From Bacteroidales bacterium (GTDB lineage Bacteria > Bacteroidota > Bacteroidia > Bacteroidales > UBA932): a stretch of DNA of 15,652 bases. The stretch covers positions 1 through 15,652 of the forward strand of contig JAFYZZ010000045.1 in assembly GCA_017548445.1 (NCBI GenBank), given 5' to 3'. The translations under genes were made by a program, and so were the position numbers. Below, in pieces: positions 4,568 through 11,656 of this stretch (within the stretch, counting starts at the first letter, position 1; the number at the start of each line of letters is the position of its first letter). The notes below the pieces were generated by a model. The model had not been told where the DNA came from. It saw only the letters and a list, made by a program, of their open reading frames with translations, and did no database searches.

Positions 4568-6787
4568 TCAGTTCCCGAGTTCAAGCTGATTCTTCACAAG
4601 TTCATAATAATACCCCTTTCTCGCCGATAGCTCGGCATGAGTACCTTCCTCAACAATGCTTCCGTTGTCCAGGACAACGATATTGTCCGCATTCTTCACC
4701 GTACTCAACCGGTGCGCAATAATGACGACCGTCTTGTTCTCAAACAAACGGTCCAGACGCTCCATGATCACCTTCTCGTTGTTTGCATCCAACGAGTTCG
4801 TCGCCTCGTCGAAAAACAGATACGGGCTGTTTTTATACGCCGCACGCGCAATGAGTATCCGCTGCTTCTGGCCGACACTGAGCCCGTGTCCATCCGCGCC
4901 TATCTCGGTATTGTACCCTAGCGGCAGCTTCTCTATCCATTCACGGATGTTGGCGACTTCCGCCGCCTCCCGGACCCGTCGCATATCCGGCGTCGCATCA
5001 CAAAGGGCAATGTTCTCCGCTATGCTGTTCGAAAAGATGTACCCTTCCTGCATCACGCAGCCGCACTGCCTGCGCCAAGCGCTCTCGCTATAGTTTTTGA
5101 CTTCAGCCCCGCCCAACGAGACCGTCCCTTCTACCGGAGAATAAAAGCCGAGCATCATCTTCATCATCGTCGTCTTGCCACTTCCGGATGCGCCCACGAT
5201 GGCCGTCACCTTGCCATGCGGAATTTTGAAGGAGACATTGTCAAGGACCTTCGGGGAATGCGGGCCCTCGTACTGGAAGGTGACGTTGCGGAACTCCAAG
5301 CCCGCATCCGCCGGGATGTCGCATATCTTATCCTGCCCGACCGGCTCCTCATCCTCGCGATTGTGTATCTCGCCGAGACGCTCCATGGAGATATTCGCAT
5401 CCTGGTACTCCCGCGCAAACGATATGAACTGGCTCACCGGCGCGTTCAGCTGGCCGATAATATAGGTAAGGGCCGTCATCATACCGAGGGTCATATTGCC
5501 GTCGATGACGGATTTTGCGGCAAGGAACGAAATGAAGATATTCTTTGCCTGATCGATAAAGGTACCGCCGACCTGTTGCGCCTGCGACAGCGAGAGGCCC
5601 TTGATGCTGATCTTGAACAGCTTCGCCTGGATGCGCTCCCACTCCCAGCGCTTCTGCTTCTCGCAATTGTTCAGCTTGATGTCCTGCATGCCTCCGATCA
5701 GCTGCACGATGTTGCTCTGGTTGTTGGCGGCCTCCTGGAAGCGCATATAATCAAGCTTGCGGCGCCACTTGAGAAAAGCCAGCACCCAGCCGACATAGAG
5801 CGCGGAGCCAAACAGAAAGATTCCGAGTATCCAAAGGTTATATCCTCCGAGAATGGCCCCATATATGATCAGGAGCACGACGGCCATCACGATGCTCAGC
5901 AGGGAACTCGTAAGGAAATCCTGGATTCTGTTATGGTCTTGAATACGCTGCATGATGTCTCCGGTCATCTTGGCGTCAAAGAACGATATCGGCAGGCGCA
6001 TCAGTTTCGCAAGGAAGTCGGAAATCAGCGAAATGCTGACCCGGGCCGTCATATGCAGCATCAGCCAGTTGCGTATCAGGTCATTCGCCAACTGGCCGAC
6101 AACGATCAGCAACTGGGCGACCAGCATCGTCTTTACGAATCCCAGCTTGCCCAGCGTTACACCCTGGTCCACCACAGACTGGGTGATGAATGGCAGCAGC
6201 AGGCTCAAAAGGCTCGCAACAAGCATTGCCAGGAGTATCTGGACCAGGCTCTTCTTGTGCGGCCTGAGATACTTGACAAGATGCGTAAGCGTAAATCTCG
6301 TGTCCTTTTCCTGCTGCTCTCCATCCTTTTGCTCGTAAAACGCCGGCGCCGGTTCAAGGAGCAGGGCAACTCCTTTACCCGGCTCGCCATCCACTCCGCG
6401 AGCCTCTATCCACGACTTCAGGAAGGCTTCTTCAGAATACTTCAGAAGCCCCGAAGCGGGATCCGAAACACACACAGACCACGTCCCCCGCTTCCTGGCG
6501 ACCTTGTATACCACGACGAAATGATTCTGGTTCCAGTGGACGATACAAGGGAAGGGTGCCTCTTCACGGAATTGCTGCCACGAAAGCTTGACGGCCCTCG
6601 AATGGAAGCCGAGCGACTCCGCAGCATCAGAAAGGCCTAGGAAATTGGACCCGGTGCGGGTTTTATAACACAGTTTCCTTAATCTATCGAGAGAATACTC
6701 TCTTCCAAAATGCTTGGCAACGATCCGCAGACAGGTAGGGCCGCAGTCTGTAGTATCGGATTGGGAATAATGGACAAATCCAGCCAT
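4568..6787 (-). CDS. C39-peptidase-containing ABC transporter (PCAT, bacteriocin-type)
   Basis: This inner-membrane exporter cleaves double-glycine leaders and pumps out the core peptide. I use the ATG at 6787 (739 aa); a 3-residue longer form would need TTG. Residues 1-about 145 are the C39 peptidase, with Cys15 in DTTDCGPTC, His89 in NQNHFVVVY and Asp109 in VSDPASG, so the catalytic triad is intact. About 165-460 is the transmembrane domain. The nucleotide-binding domain has Walker A GASGSGKT (532-539), signature LSVGQ (636-640), Walker B YLFFDEAT and the switch His in IIAHRLS. The length is typical of the family. It lies between the maturase (33-base gap upstream) and the HlyD gene. Both precursors in the cluster end their leaders in Gly-Gly, matching this peptidase. 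The identification is firm; the exact substrate is inferred from context. Confidence 0.96.
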   Translation of the reverse strand: MAGFVHYSQSDTTDCGPTCLRIVAKHFGREYSLDRLRKLCYKTRTGSNFLGLSDAAESLGFHSRAVKLSWQQFREEAPFPCIVHWNQNHFVVVYKVARKRGTWSVCVSDPASGLLKYSEEAFLKSWIEARGVDGEPGKGVALLLEPAPAFYEQKDGEQQEKDTRFTLTHLVKYLRPHKKSLVQILLAMLVASLLSLLLPFITQSVVDQGVTLGKLGFVKTMLVAQLLIVVGQLANDLIRNWLMLHMTARVSISLISDFLAKLMRLPISFFDAKMTGDIMQRIQDHNRIQDFLTSSLLSIVMAVVLLIIYGAILGGYNLWILGIFLFGSALYVGWVLAFLKWRRKLDYMRFQEAANNQSNIVQLIGGMQDIKLNNCEKQKRWEWERIQAKLFKISIKGLSLSQAQQVGGTFIDQAKNIFISFLAAKSVIDGNMTLGMMTALTYIIGQLNAPVSQFISFAREYQDANISMERLGEIHNREDEEPVGQDKICDIPADAGLEFRNVTFQYEGPHSPKVLDNVSFKIPHGKVTAIVGASGSGKTTMMKMMLGFYSPVEGTVSLGGAEVKNYSESAWRRQCGCVMQEGYIFSNSIAENIALCDATPDMRRVREAAEVANIREWIEKLPLGYNTEIGADGHGLSVGQKQRILIARAAYKNSPYLFFDEATNSLDANNEKVIMERLDRLFENKTVVIIAHRLSTVKNADNIVVLDNGSIVEEGTHAELSARKGYYYELVKNQLELGN

Positions 6788-6821
6788 ATCGCGCAAGCAA
6801 TTTAATGATGCAGGTCGGAAA

Positions 6822-8297
6822 CTACATTACGTTAACGAAGGGCGGCGCAAAAGAGCACCGGGGATCGGGATAGTCGCTGTTCTCTTCTCCATATCCCTTG
6901 AGGATATCCGCAATGCATCTGTTCGGATACTGTTCACACTCATCCCACAGCTTGCAGGTCTTACAAACACTCTTGTCTCGCAGCTCGCTCTTATCCCGGA
7001 ATGCCAGTTTCAAGGCTTTGTCCGAATTCCAGATATCGGGAATGCTGTCTTTCGTTACGTCGCCAATAATGTATTTCGGCTTCCAGTAGAGCTGTTCGCA
7101 AATGGTCACTTTCCCATCGGGCAATATGACCATATGGGAATAATTGGCCGAGCATCTGGAGCCCGGGAAATCCCGACTGCCCGTCGAGCATTTGAAATAC
7201 TCCCGGTTGTTCTCTTTCACCCAAAGGATATTGCAGTTCTGCAAACGTTTGTGCAAAACATTTGTAACCCAGTCGTCTATTACCCCGATCTGTTCTTCCG
7301 TGACTTTGATCTTATCGAAATCACACCTCGAATACAGAGACCTGAAAGCCAGGCGAATCTCCCACCGGGTAATCATTTTCTTTGAATTCAGGAACTCGTA
7401 TAAACCTTTCAAAGAATCCAAGGATTCATTGTACTTTGTAATTACCGTCGCAATCTGGTATTTGATCCCGTACTGCTCCAGCAAATCGATCGTATGGACT
7501 ATTTTGTCCCTATAATCCGGGCGGACGTTCAAAACGGTTGACAGGATATCCGCGTCAAATGAATCCAATGATATCTGCAACTGAATGCCATACTTTTTAA
7601 ATTGCTTGATCTGCTCCTCGGTCAGAGGGACTTTCGTGGACAGCAAGTCCGGCTTATATCCATTCTCAGCCAGCAGATCCAAGAGTTTAGGCCAGTCTTT
7701 ATAGATGAAAATCTCACCTCCGGTTATGTCAAAGGAGTCAATATTATTCCTCTTTGCGTCGGTGACGATTTTCTCGACCATATTCCACGGCATCGTCGGA
7801 TGCGCCACCGTTTTGTCCGCATAGCAATACAGACAATTGGTAGCACACGTGTTATTGATCATAAAGACGACGCCAAATGGCGATGAAAACGGTCTATGCC
7901 TTCTTAAATCAACCTCTTTATAAACAAACTGCTCCGGCGAATACTCGACAACAGGCATTTCCTTGATTTCCTCCGGTGCCGAGAGCAAAAGATTGGGAGG
8001 GAATGCACTGACCGTGCTGTCAAAGTCAATCATTACGGGCTCTTTTGAGTCCAGCCGCTGAATCAAATCTTTTACCTTATCCTCCCCGATCCGCAAAAAA
8101 GAGGCGACGTCTTTTATGGCTTCCTGCTCCTCAACAGGCTTAGAGAAAAAAGAAAGGACCATAGCATATATAGGATGGATTGTCGATCGCCACCCGGGCC
8201 GTGCACCAAACTTTTCAACACTGTTTCTCTCCGGCCCTATAATGTATGTTCTTTTTGTATCGTGTTTTAACTTATAGAAGTGATTCAAGACTAACAT
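6822..8297 (-). CDS. Radical SAM/SPASM peptide maturase
   Basis: A 491-aa enzyme expected to modify the cluster's precursor peptides. Residues about 35-105 look like a PqqD-like recognition domain (HPIYAMVLSFF, then helices), which would bind the leader. The radical SAM core has the cluster motif C151-x3-C155-x2-C158 (CATNCLYC) and the SAM-binding GGE at 193-195. The C-terminal SPASM region carries Cys370, 382, 400, 445, 448, 454, 461 and 481 (SRCSANYSHMVILPDGKVTIC, CKTCKLWDEC), enough to hold auxiliary iron-sulfur clusters. Such enzymes form thioether or carbon-carbon links in peptides. The GG-type precursors with spaced cysteines would fit a GG-Bacteroidales (GG-samocin-like) maturase, but the precise family and bond type cannot be read here. 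It follows precursor 2 after a hairpin and precedes the exporter. Confidence 0.93.
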   Translation of the reverse strand: MLVLNHFYKLKHDTKRTYIIGPERNSVEKFGARPGWRSTIHPIYAMVLSFFSKPVEEQEAIKDVASFLRIGEDKVKDLIQRLDSKEPVMIDFDSTVSAFPPNLLLSAPEEIKEMPVVEYSPEQFVYKEVDLRRHRPFSSPFGVVFMINNTCATNCLYCYADKTVAHPTMPWNMVEKIVTDAKRNNIDSFDITGGEIFIYKDWPKLLDLLAENGYKPDLLSTKVPLTEEQIKQFKKYGIQLQISLDSFDADILSTVLNVRPDYRDKIVHTIDLLEQYGIKYQIATVITKYNESLDSLKGLYEFLNSKKMITRWEIRLAFRSLYSRCDFDKIKVTEEQIGVIDDWVTNVLHKRLQNCNILWVKENNREYFKCSTGSRDFPGSRCSANYSHMVILPDGKVTICEQLYWKPKYIIGDVTKDSIPDIWNSDKALKLAFRDKSELRDKSVCKTCKLWDECEQYPNRCIADILKGYGEENSDYPDPRCSFAPPFVNVM

Positions 8298-8315
8298 AAA
8301 CCATGCAATTTAAAC

Positions 8316-8349
8316 GAGGTCGGCTCCCGAAAAACCAAGAGCCGGCCTC
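8316..8349 (-). terminator. Hairpin between precursor 2 and the maturase (attenuator)
   Basis: An 11-bp stem (GAGCCGACCTC with GAGGCCGGCTC, one G-U pair) lies between the precursor-2 stop and the maturase start, which is only 18 bases away. The T-run after it is poor (GTTTAAATT), so it probably lets part of the transcripts through. This would give much precursor and little enzyme, as in many RiPP operons. Confidence 0.6.
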
Positions 8350-8367
8350 TGACGATAAGTACTATTT

Positions 8368-8577
8368 CTAGCCAGCGATTCCGGAAGTGCAAACTGCACC
8401 GCCATCACAGTAATCAGTGTTGATTCTCTTGGAACAAATGCCGCTGACGCAACCGTCTTGAAGCATAACCTGGCTGCTGACTTTCGCGAGTTCGTTCTTT
8501 CCACCACCTGCGATGTTAGCAAGTTCAGACTCCTTGATGGATGCATCAGGGACAAGATCAAAAATGTTCTTACTCAT
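8368..8577 (-). CDS. RiPP precursor peptide 2 (GG leader, cysteine core)
   Basis: A 69-residue peptide and the first gene of the cluster. Its leader (1-25, IFDLVPDASIKESELANIAGG region) shares IFDLVP, ELA and IAGG with precursor 1 at matching positions, with cleavage expected after Gly25. The core (26-69) differs: a less charged start (GKNELAKVSSQVML), Cys43 and 48 in C-VSGI-C, then Cys57 and 63 in C-DGGAV-C, and an ending CTSGIAG that echoes CTTGICG of precursor 1 with Ala where the last Cys would be. The ATG at 8577 lies 22 bases after the 18-base conserved leader block. A promoter at 8697-8729 drives it. A hairpin separates it from the maturase. The precursor role is strongly supported by context and by the second copy; the final product is unknown. 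Confidence 0.88.
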   Translation of the reverse strand: MSKNIFDLVPDASIKESELANIAGGGKNELAKVSSQVMLQDGCVSGICSKRINTDYCDGGAVCTSGIAG

Positions 8578-8582
8578 AGTTT

Positions 8583-8650
8583 TAATAATAATTGCTTTGC
8601 CTACTTGTATCGGGCTGACGGCGATCCCGCGAGTTGCGCAACTCTTTTTA
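8583..8650 (-). promoter_or_regulatory. Conserved structured 5' leader of precursor 2
   Basis: It is homologous to 3187-3250. On the minus strand it shows GAGTTGCGCAACTC (8631-8644, a perfect palindrome), CGGG...CCCG (8611-8629) and the shared block ending TACAAGTAGGC (8599-8616 on the plus strand). The first stem is kept while its loop changes, which is what selection on RNA or DNA shape would leave. Confidence 0.6.
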
Positions 8651-8696
8651 TTAAGATTTCTATAGTTCGAAGGAGGATTTGTGGTTTAGACGTAGA

Positions 8697-8729
8697 TAAA
8701 GTTACGGGGCGTTCCGCGCAAAATCCAAA
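8697..8729 (-). promoter_or_regulatory. Promoter of the peptide cluster (precursor 2)
   Basis: On the minus strand TTTG (8726-8729) and TAACTTTA (8697-8704) are 21 bases apart, one mismatch from TAnnTTTG. Transcription would begin near 8690, leaving about 113 bases of untranslated leader before the ATG. It lies inside repeat B at the same place as the promoter in repeat A. Confidence 0.55.
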
Positions 8730-8889
8730 AATGGGCGTTTCAGAAATCTTACACGGCCAAAAACGAAACAACTGACAATCAGCTATTTACGCGGGGCTCT
8801 ACGGGGTGTAAGGCGCAGCGTTTCTTACAAAAAAGAAAACCGCCTGATTTACAGGCGGTTAATAACGGTCCCAAAAGGGCCGTTTGTAA
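8697..8889 (-). repeat. Structured intergenic repeat, copy B
   Basis: It aligns with 2697-2894. The distal half again folds as a closed branched structure: outer stem TTACAAA/TTTGTAA (8825-8831 with 8883-8889), a 9-bp hairpin AACCGCCTG/CAGGCGGTT (8838-8860), and a second hairpin AACGG-CCC/GGGCCGTT (about 8864-8885) that is clearer than in copy A. It lies between the queF terminator and the precursor-2 promoter. Confidence 0.7.
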
Positions 8890-8894
8890 CGGAA

Positions 8895-8927
8895 AGTAAA
8901 AGGCAGGGGGTCTCCCTGCCTTTTACT
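8895..8927 (-). terminator. Terminator of intact queF
   Basis: A perfect 14-bp stem (AGTAAAAGGCAGGG with CCCTGCCTTTTACT) and a short loop; the queF stop codon lies inside the stem. Its sequence is unrelated to the terminator after the queF remnant at 2420-2459, so the two queF ends have different downstream DNA. Confidence 0.8.
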
Positions 8928-9378
8928 CGTGACTGGCGAAACGCTGTTCGGCCAGGGCTTCGTATTTCGTGCCCGGGCGGCCGTAGTTGGCGTAGGGGTA
9001 GATGGAAATGCCCCCGCGCGGGGTGAAGAGACCGGTAACTTCGATGTACTTGGGGTCCATCAGGGCGATGAGGTCCTTCATAATGGTGTTGACGACGTCT
9101 TCGTGGAAGTCGCCGTGGCTGCGGAAGCTGAAGAGGTAGAGCTTGAGGCTCTTGCTCTCCACCATCCGGACGTCGGGGATGTAGCTGATGCGCAGCTCGG
9201 CAAAGTCCGGCTGGCCCGTGATCGGGCAGAGGGTCGTGAACTCCGGGCAGTTGAAGCGCACCCAGTAGTCGTTGTCACGGTGCTTGTTCTCGAAGGTCTC
9301 GAGCACGCCGGGATCATAGTCCTGGCTATAGGCGGTCTTGCGGCCGAGAGCCTGCAGGCCATCTTTCGTTCTGTCCAT
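8923..9378 (-). CDS. queF: NADPH-dependent 7-cyano-7-deazaguanine reductase (QueF)
   Basis: It reduces preQ0 to preQ1, a late step in making the tRNA base queuosine. The 151-aa product has the size of the short, single-domain QueF form. The active-site region [12 protein letters not shown] gives the nucleophilic Cys51 and Asp58, the QueF motif [13 protein letters not shown] starts at Glu74, and GDFHEDV supplies His92 and Glu93. Its ATG lies three bases after the stop of the transporter gene, so the two form an operon. Its last 16 codons are duplicated at 2479-2529, and the 32 bases 8942-8973 form the right direct repeat of the apparent island; the C-terminus it now uses may therefore come from the inserted DNA. 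Identification is firm. Confidence 0.96.
   Translation of the reverse strand: MDRTKDGLQALGRKTAYSQDYDPGVLETFENKHRDNDYWVRFNCPEFTTLCPITGQPDFAELRISYIPDVRMVESKSLKLYLFSFRSHGDFHEDVVNTIMKDLIALMDPKYIEVTGLFTPRGGISIYPYANYGRPGTKYEALAEQRFASHE
8942..8973. repeat. Right copy of 32-bp direct repeat (att-like)
   Basis: It is identical to 2498-2529 and lies in the last codons of intact queF. The pair encloses about 6.4 kb containing exactly the peptide cluster and its repeats. Confidence 0.75.
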
Positions 9379-9381
9379 AAG

Positions 9382-10086
9382 CTATTGGATTTCGCTGATT
9401 TTGAAAGGATTGTAGGAAATTCCCCGATCCAGGGCATCCACGCCTTCGGAACGCTTGGTGTACTTGACGAACCAGGCGGTCAGCGGCAGGATGACGATCT
9501 CGTAGAGGACCTTGGCGCAAACCTGGGTCAAGGCGAGCTGGAGCGCCGCATTGAGGGGCATCACGCCCCAGAACACGATCGGGAAGAAGATGAGCGAGTC
9601 GGCGAGTTCGCCGCCGACCGAGGAGAGGATGGCGCGCACGCCGAAGAGCCTGCCGCCGGAGCGGACCTTCATCCGGCTCATGATCCACGCGTTGACCGTG
9701 GATCCGACCAGGAAGGCGAGCAGCGAGGCGGCCGTGGTCTTGGGAACCATCGCGAAGAGGCTGTTGAAGCTCTCCGCCACGGGCTTGCTGCCGTCCTGGA
9801 GGGGTTCGGGCAGCCAGCAGACGATCTGGGCCATCAGCGCCACGAAGGCGCTGAGAATGAATGCGAGCCAAATGACGAAGCGCGCCTTGCGGTAGCCATA
9901 GACCTCGGTGATGCAGTCATTGAGGATGTAGGACACCGGGAACAGCAGGACGGCGCCGGAGAGCTGCAACGGCAGTCCGGCCACCTGCCAGAGGCGCGGA
10001 ACGAAGAAATTGGATGTGATGAGGCAGACGATGAACGTGACTGCCATCACCAGGAATCTGGTGCTGAAAACGTTTGACTTTTCCAT
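9382..10086 (-). CDS. yhhQ: Queuosine precursor transporter, YhhQ family
   Basis: An inner-membrane protein of 234 aa from the ATG at 10086; the longer reading from 10134 runs through a hairpin region and is unlikely. It shows about six hydrophobic segments and the family features SNFFVPRLWQV, FPVSYILNDCITEVYGYRKAR, GSTVNAWIMSRMK and SSVGGELADSLIFFPIVFWG. In Escherichia coli YhhQ takes up queuosine precursors such as preQ0, which QueF then reduces. The gene directly precedes queF with three bases between stop and start, so uptake and reduction are encoded together. No preQ1 riboswitch consensus is seen before it. The family assignment is firm; the exact substrate is inferred from the neighbour. 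Confidence 0.92.
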   Translation of the reverse strand: MEKSNVFSTRFLVMAVTFIVCLITSNFFVPRLWQVAGLPLQLSGAVLLFPVSYILNDCITEVYGYRKARFVIWLAFILSAFVALMAQIVCWLPEPLQDGSKPVAESFNSLFAMVPKTTAASLLAFLVGSTVNAWIMSRMKVRSGGRLFGVRAILSSVGGELADSLIFFPIVFWGVMPLNAALQLALTQVCAKVLYEIVILPLTAWFVKYTKRSEGVDALDRGISYNPFKISEIQ

Positions 10087-10116
10087 GCTTGTTTTTAACG
10101 TGGTTTCAAGAACACA

Positions 10117-10150
10117 GGGTCCGCCGCCTGTCAAGTCCGGCGGCGGATCC
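10117..10150 (-). terminator. Hairpin between pheS and the transporter gene
   Basis: TCCGCCGCC pairs with GGCGGCGGA (10120-10128 with 10139-10147) with a ten-base loop. No T-run follows on the minus strand, so it is a weak terminator or an mRNA processing or attenuation hairpin. Confidence 0.45.
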
Positions 10151-10165
10151 CCTATAATAAACTAA

Positions 10166-11206
10166 CTAAACTTCGACGGAAGTGCTGAACTCCTGGAGGA
10201 AGCGCATATCGTTCTCGAAGTAATGGCGCAGGTCATTGACGCGCCACTTGAGCATCGCGATGCGCTCCAGGCCCATACCGAAGGCGAAGCCGCTGTATTT
10301 CTTGGAGTCGATCCCGCTCGCCTCAAGGACGTTGGGATCCACCATACCGCAGCCCAGGATCTCCAGCCAGCCCGTGCCCTTGCAGATGTTGCAACCCTTG
10401 CCGTGGCAGATGTTGCAGCTGACGTCCACCTCGGCGGACGGCTCGGTGAAGGGGAAGAAGGACGGCCGCATACGGATCTCGGTCTCGGGACCGAACATCT
10501 CGCGGGCGAACAGGAGGATGGCCTGCTTGAGGTCGGCGAAGGTCACGCCCTCGTCGATGTAGAGGCCCTCGGCCTGGTGGAAGATGCAGTGCGCGCGGGC
10601 GCTGATGGCTTCGTTGCGGAACACGCGGCCCGGGCAGATGACGCGGATGGGAGGATTCTTCATCTTCTCCATCGTGCGGACCTGCACGCTGGAAGTGTGC
10701 GTGCGGAGCAGCAGCGGGTTGGGGTGTCCGACGGACACGAAGAACGTGTCCTGCATATCACGCGCCGGGTGGTTCGGGGGGAAGTTGAGCGCCTCGAAGA
10801 CGTGGTAGTCGTCTTCGATCTCCGGACCCTCGGCCACGTCATAGCCGAACTTGCGGAAGATGTCGACGATCTCCTGCCGCACGATCGAGACCGGATGGCG
10901 GGAGCCCAGGTCGAGCGGGTCGCCGGGCATCGTGAGGTCCTGCTTCGGACCTTCGTTGCCGCCCTCTTCGCCCAAGGATTCGCGGAGATTCTTGATCGTG
11001 TCCTCGGCGATGTTCTTGAGCTCGTTGAGCGTACGGCCGAATTCGCGCTTCAGATCCTTGTCCACGGTGCGGAACTCCTCGAAGAGTGCCGTGATCTCAC
11101 CTTTCTTACCAAGGAAGCGCACCCGCGCCTCTTCAACCTCTTTCTGCGTCTTGCATTGGAGCTCCTTCAGCTCCGCAAGGACCTTGTCGATATCTTCTCT
11201 TTTCAT
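10166..11206 (-). CDS. pheS: Phenylalanyl-tRNA synthetase alpha subunit
   Basis: It forms the catalytic subunit of the heterotetrameric enzyme that charges tRNA-Phe in the cytoplasm. The 346-aa product starts with an N-terminal coiled coil (about 1-80) that binds tRNA, then the class II core: HPVSIVRQEI, LLLRTHTSSVQVR (165-177), motif 2 around GRVFRNEA (193-200) and motif 3 FAFGMGLERIAML. A cysteine cluster CNICHGKGCNICKGTGW (264-280) is typical of many bacterial PheS proteins. The beta-subunit gene pheT is not in the window, so the two are unlinked here, as is usual in Bacteroidota. The upstream small secreted-protein gene ends six bases before this ATG, so the two are probably co-transcribed. 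Confidence 0.97.
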   Translation of the reverse strand: MKREDIDKVLAELKELQCKTQKEVEEARVRFLGKKGEITALFEEFRTVDKDLKREFGRTLNELKNIAEDTIKNLRESLGEEGGNEGPKQDLTMPGDPLDLGSRHPVSIVRQEIVDIFRKFGYDVAEGPEIEDDYHVFEALNFPPNHPARDMQDTFFVSVGHPNPLLLRTHTSSVQVRTMEKMKNPPIRVICPGRVFRNEAISARAHCIFHQAEGLYIDEGVTFADLKQAILLFAREMFGPETEIRMRPSFFPFTEPSAEVDVSCNICHGKGCNICKGTGWLEILGCGMVDPNVLEASGIDSKKYSGFAFGMGLERIAMLKWRVNDLRHYFENDMRFLQEFSTSVEV

Positions 11207-11212
11207 AATGTG

Positions 11213-11626
11213 CTAGTTACGTTTGGCGGCGCGCTTGTCGCGGGCTTTCTTTTCGCGCGCGGCGCCGGTCTTGAGATACTTGGCCCACTGCTCCTCGTTG
11301 AAGACCTTCTGCAGGGAGACATAGATCTGCTCGGCCCATTTGTCCTGCACCTGCTGATAGACGTCGGTGTTGTTGCGCTTGGCGGCACGCAACGCCTTCA
11401 GTTCCTGGCTCAGCGCGGTGTAGTCGTGGGTCAGGATGGAGTCCACATAGAACGATTGCCAGTCTTCCAGACGCAGCACGCCCTCGTAGTTCTCGACCGT
11501 CTTATCGACGATCTCGCGAAGCTGCTTGAGCTCTTCCTCTTCGGTCTGCGGCTGCTGTGCGCCGGCCGCGAACGGCAGGAGCAGCAGGGCGGCAATCCCG
11601 AAAATTTTTATAGCTTTGTATCTCAT
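11213..11626 (-). CDS. Small secreted protein of unknown function
   Basis: A 137-aa product with a clear signal peptide (about 1-23, IFGIAALLLLPFAAGAQQ). The mature part is almost wholly helical and charged, with EEEELKQLREIVDKT, a central ALSQELKALRAAKRN and a very basic C-terminus (REKKARDKRAAKRN). No enzyme motif is seen. Short helical, secreted proteins of this kind are common in Bacteroidales, but I do not recognise a named family. It precedes pheS with six bases between stop and start and probably shares its transcript. A possible promoter lies at 11634-11641. The basic tail could bind nucleic acid or envelope polymers, which is only a guess. Confidence 0.8.
   Translation of the reverse strand: MRYKAIKIFGIAALLLLPFAAGAQQPQTEEEELKQLREIVDKTVENYEGVLRLEDWQSFYVDSILTHDYTALSQELKALRAAKRNNTDVYQQVQDKWAEQIYVSLQKVFNEEQWAKYLKTGAAREKKARDKRAAKRN
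11611..11618 (+). promoter_or_regulatory. Possible -7 box of the C69 peptidase gene
   Basis: TAGCTTTG matches TAnnTTTG on the plus strand, inside the start of the divergent gene. The -33 region 19-21 bases upstream has no TTTG, so the call is weak. It would give a leader of about 30 bases. Confidence 0.35.
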
Positions 11627-11633
11627 AAGCCTG

Positions 11634-11641
11634 CAAATTTA
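11634..11641 (-). promoter_or_regulatory. Possible -7 box of the secreted-protein/pheS unit
   Basis: On the minus strand TAAATTTG matches TAnnTTTG, with TTTT about 20 bases upstream as a poor -33 box. The start point would fall almost at the ATG at 11626, giving a nearly leaderless message. Confidence 0.35.
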
Positions 11642-11656
11642 TAAATAAAAGATAAA

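Larger units (their letters stand above)
8578..8922. other. Control region upstream of precursor 2
   Basis: No protein gene is supported here. Reading toward the precursor on the minus strand, it holds structured repeat B (to 8889), a promoter (8697-8729), an untranslated leader of about 110 bases and the conserved leader hairpins (8583-8650). A plus-strand frame across 8458-8775 overlaps the precursor and these elements and is a chance reading. Confidence 0.6.

Noticed and set aside
5216..6640. 474-codon plus-strand frame
   Set aside because: It is antisense to the C39 ABC transporter, whose motifs are all intact on the minus strand; composition is low-complexity and unlike a real protein.
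8929..10077. 382-codon plus-strand frame
   Set aside because: It is a mirror of queF and the transporter genes in GC-rich DNA, rich in Glu, Asp, Gly and His as typical of antisense readings.
10087..10165. Possible preQ1 riboswitch before the queuosine precursor transporter
   Set aside because: The space is short and filled by a plain GC hairpin; the class I preQ1 consensus (CCCTC with an A-rich tail and AACTAAGGA-like end) is absent.
10223..11644. 473-codon plus-strand frame
   Set aside because: It is antisense to pheS and the small secreted-protein gene, both well supported.
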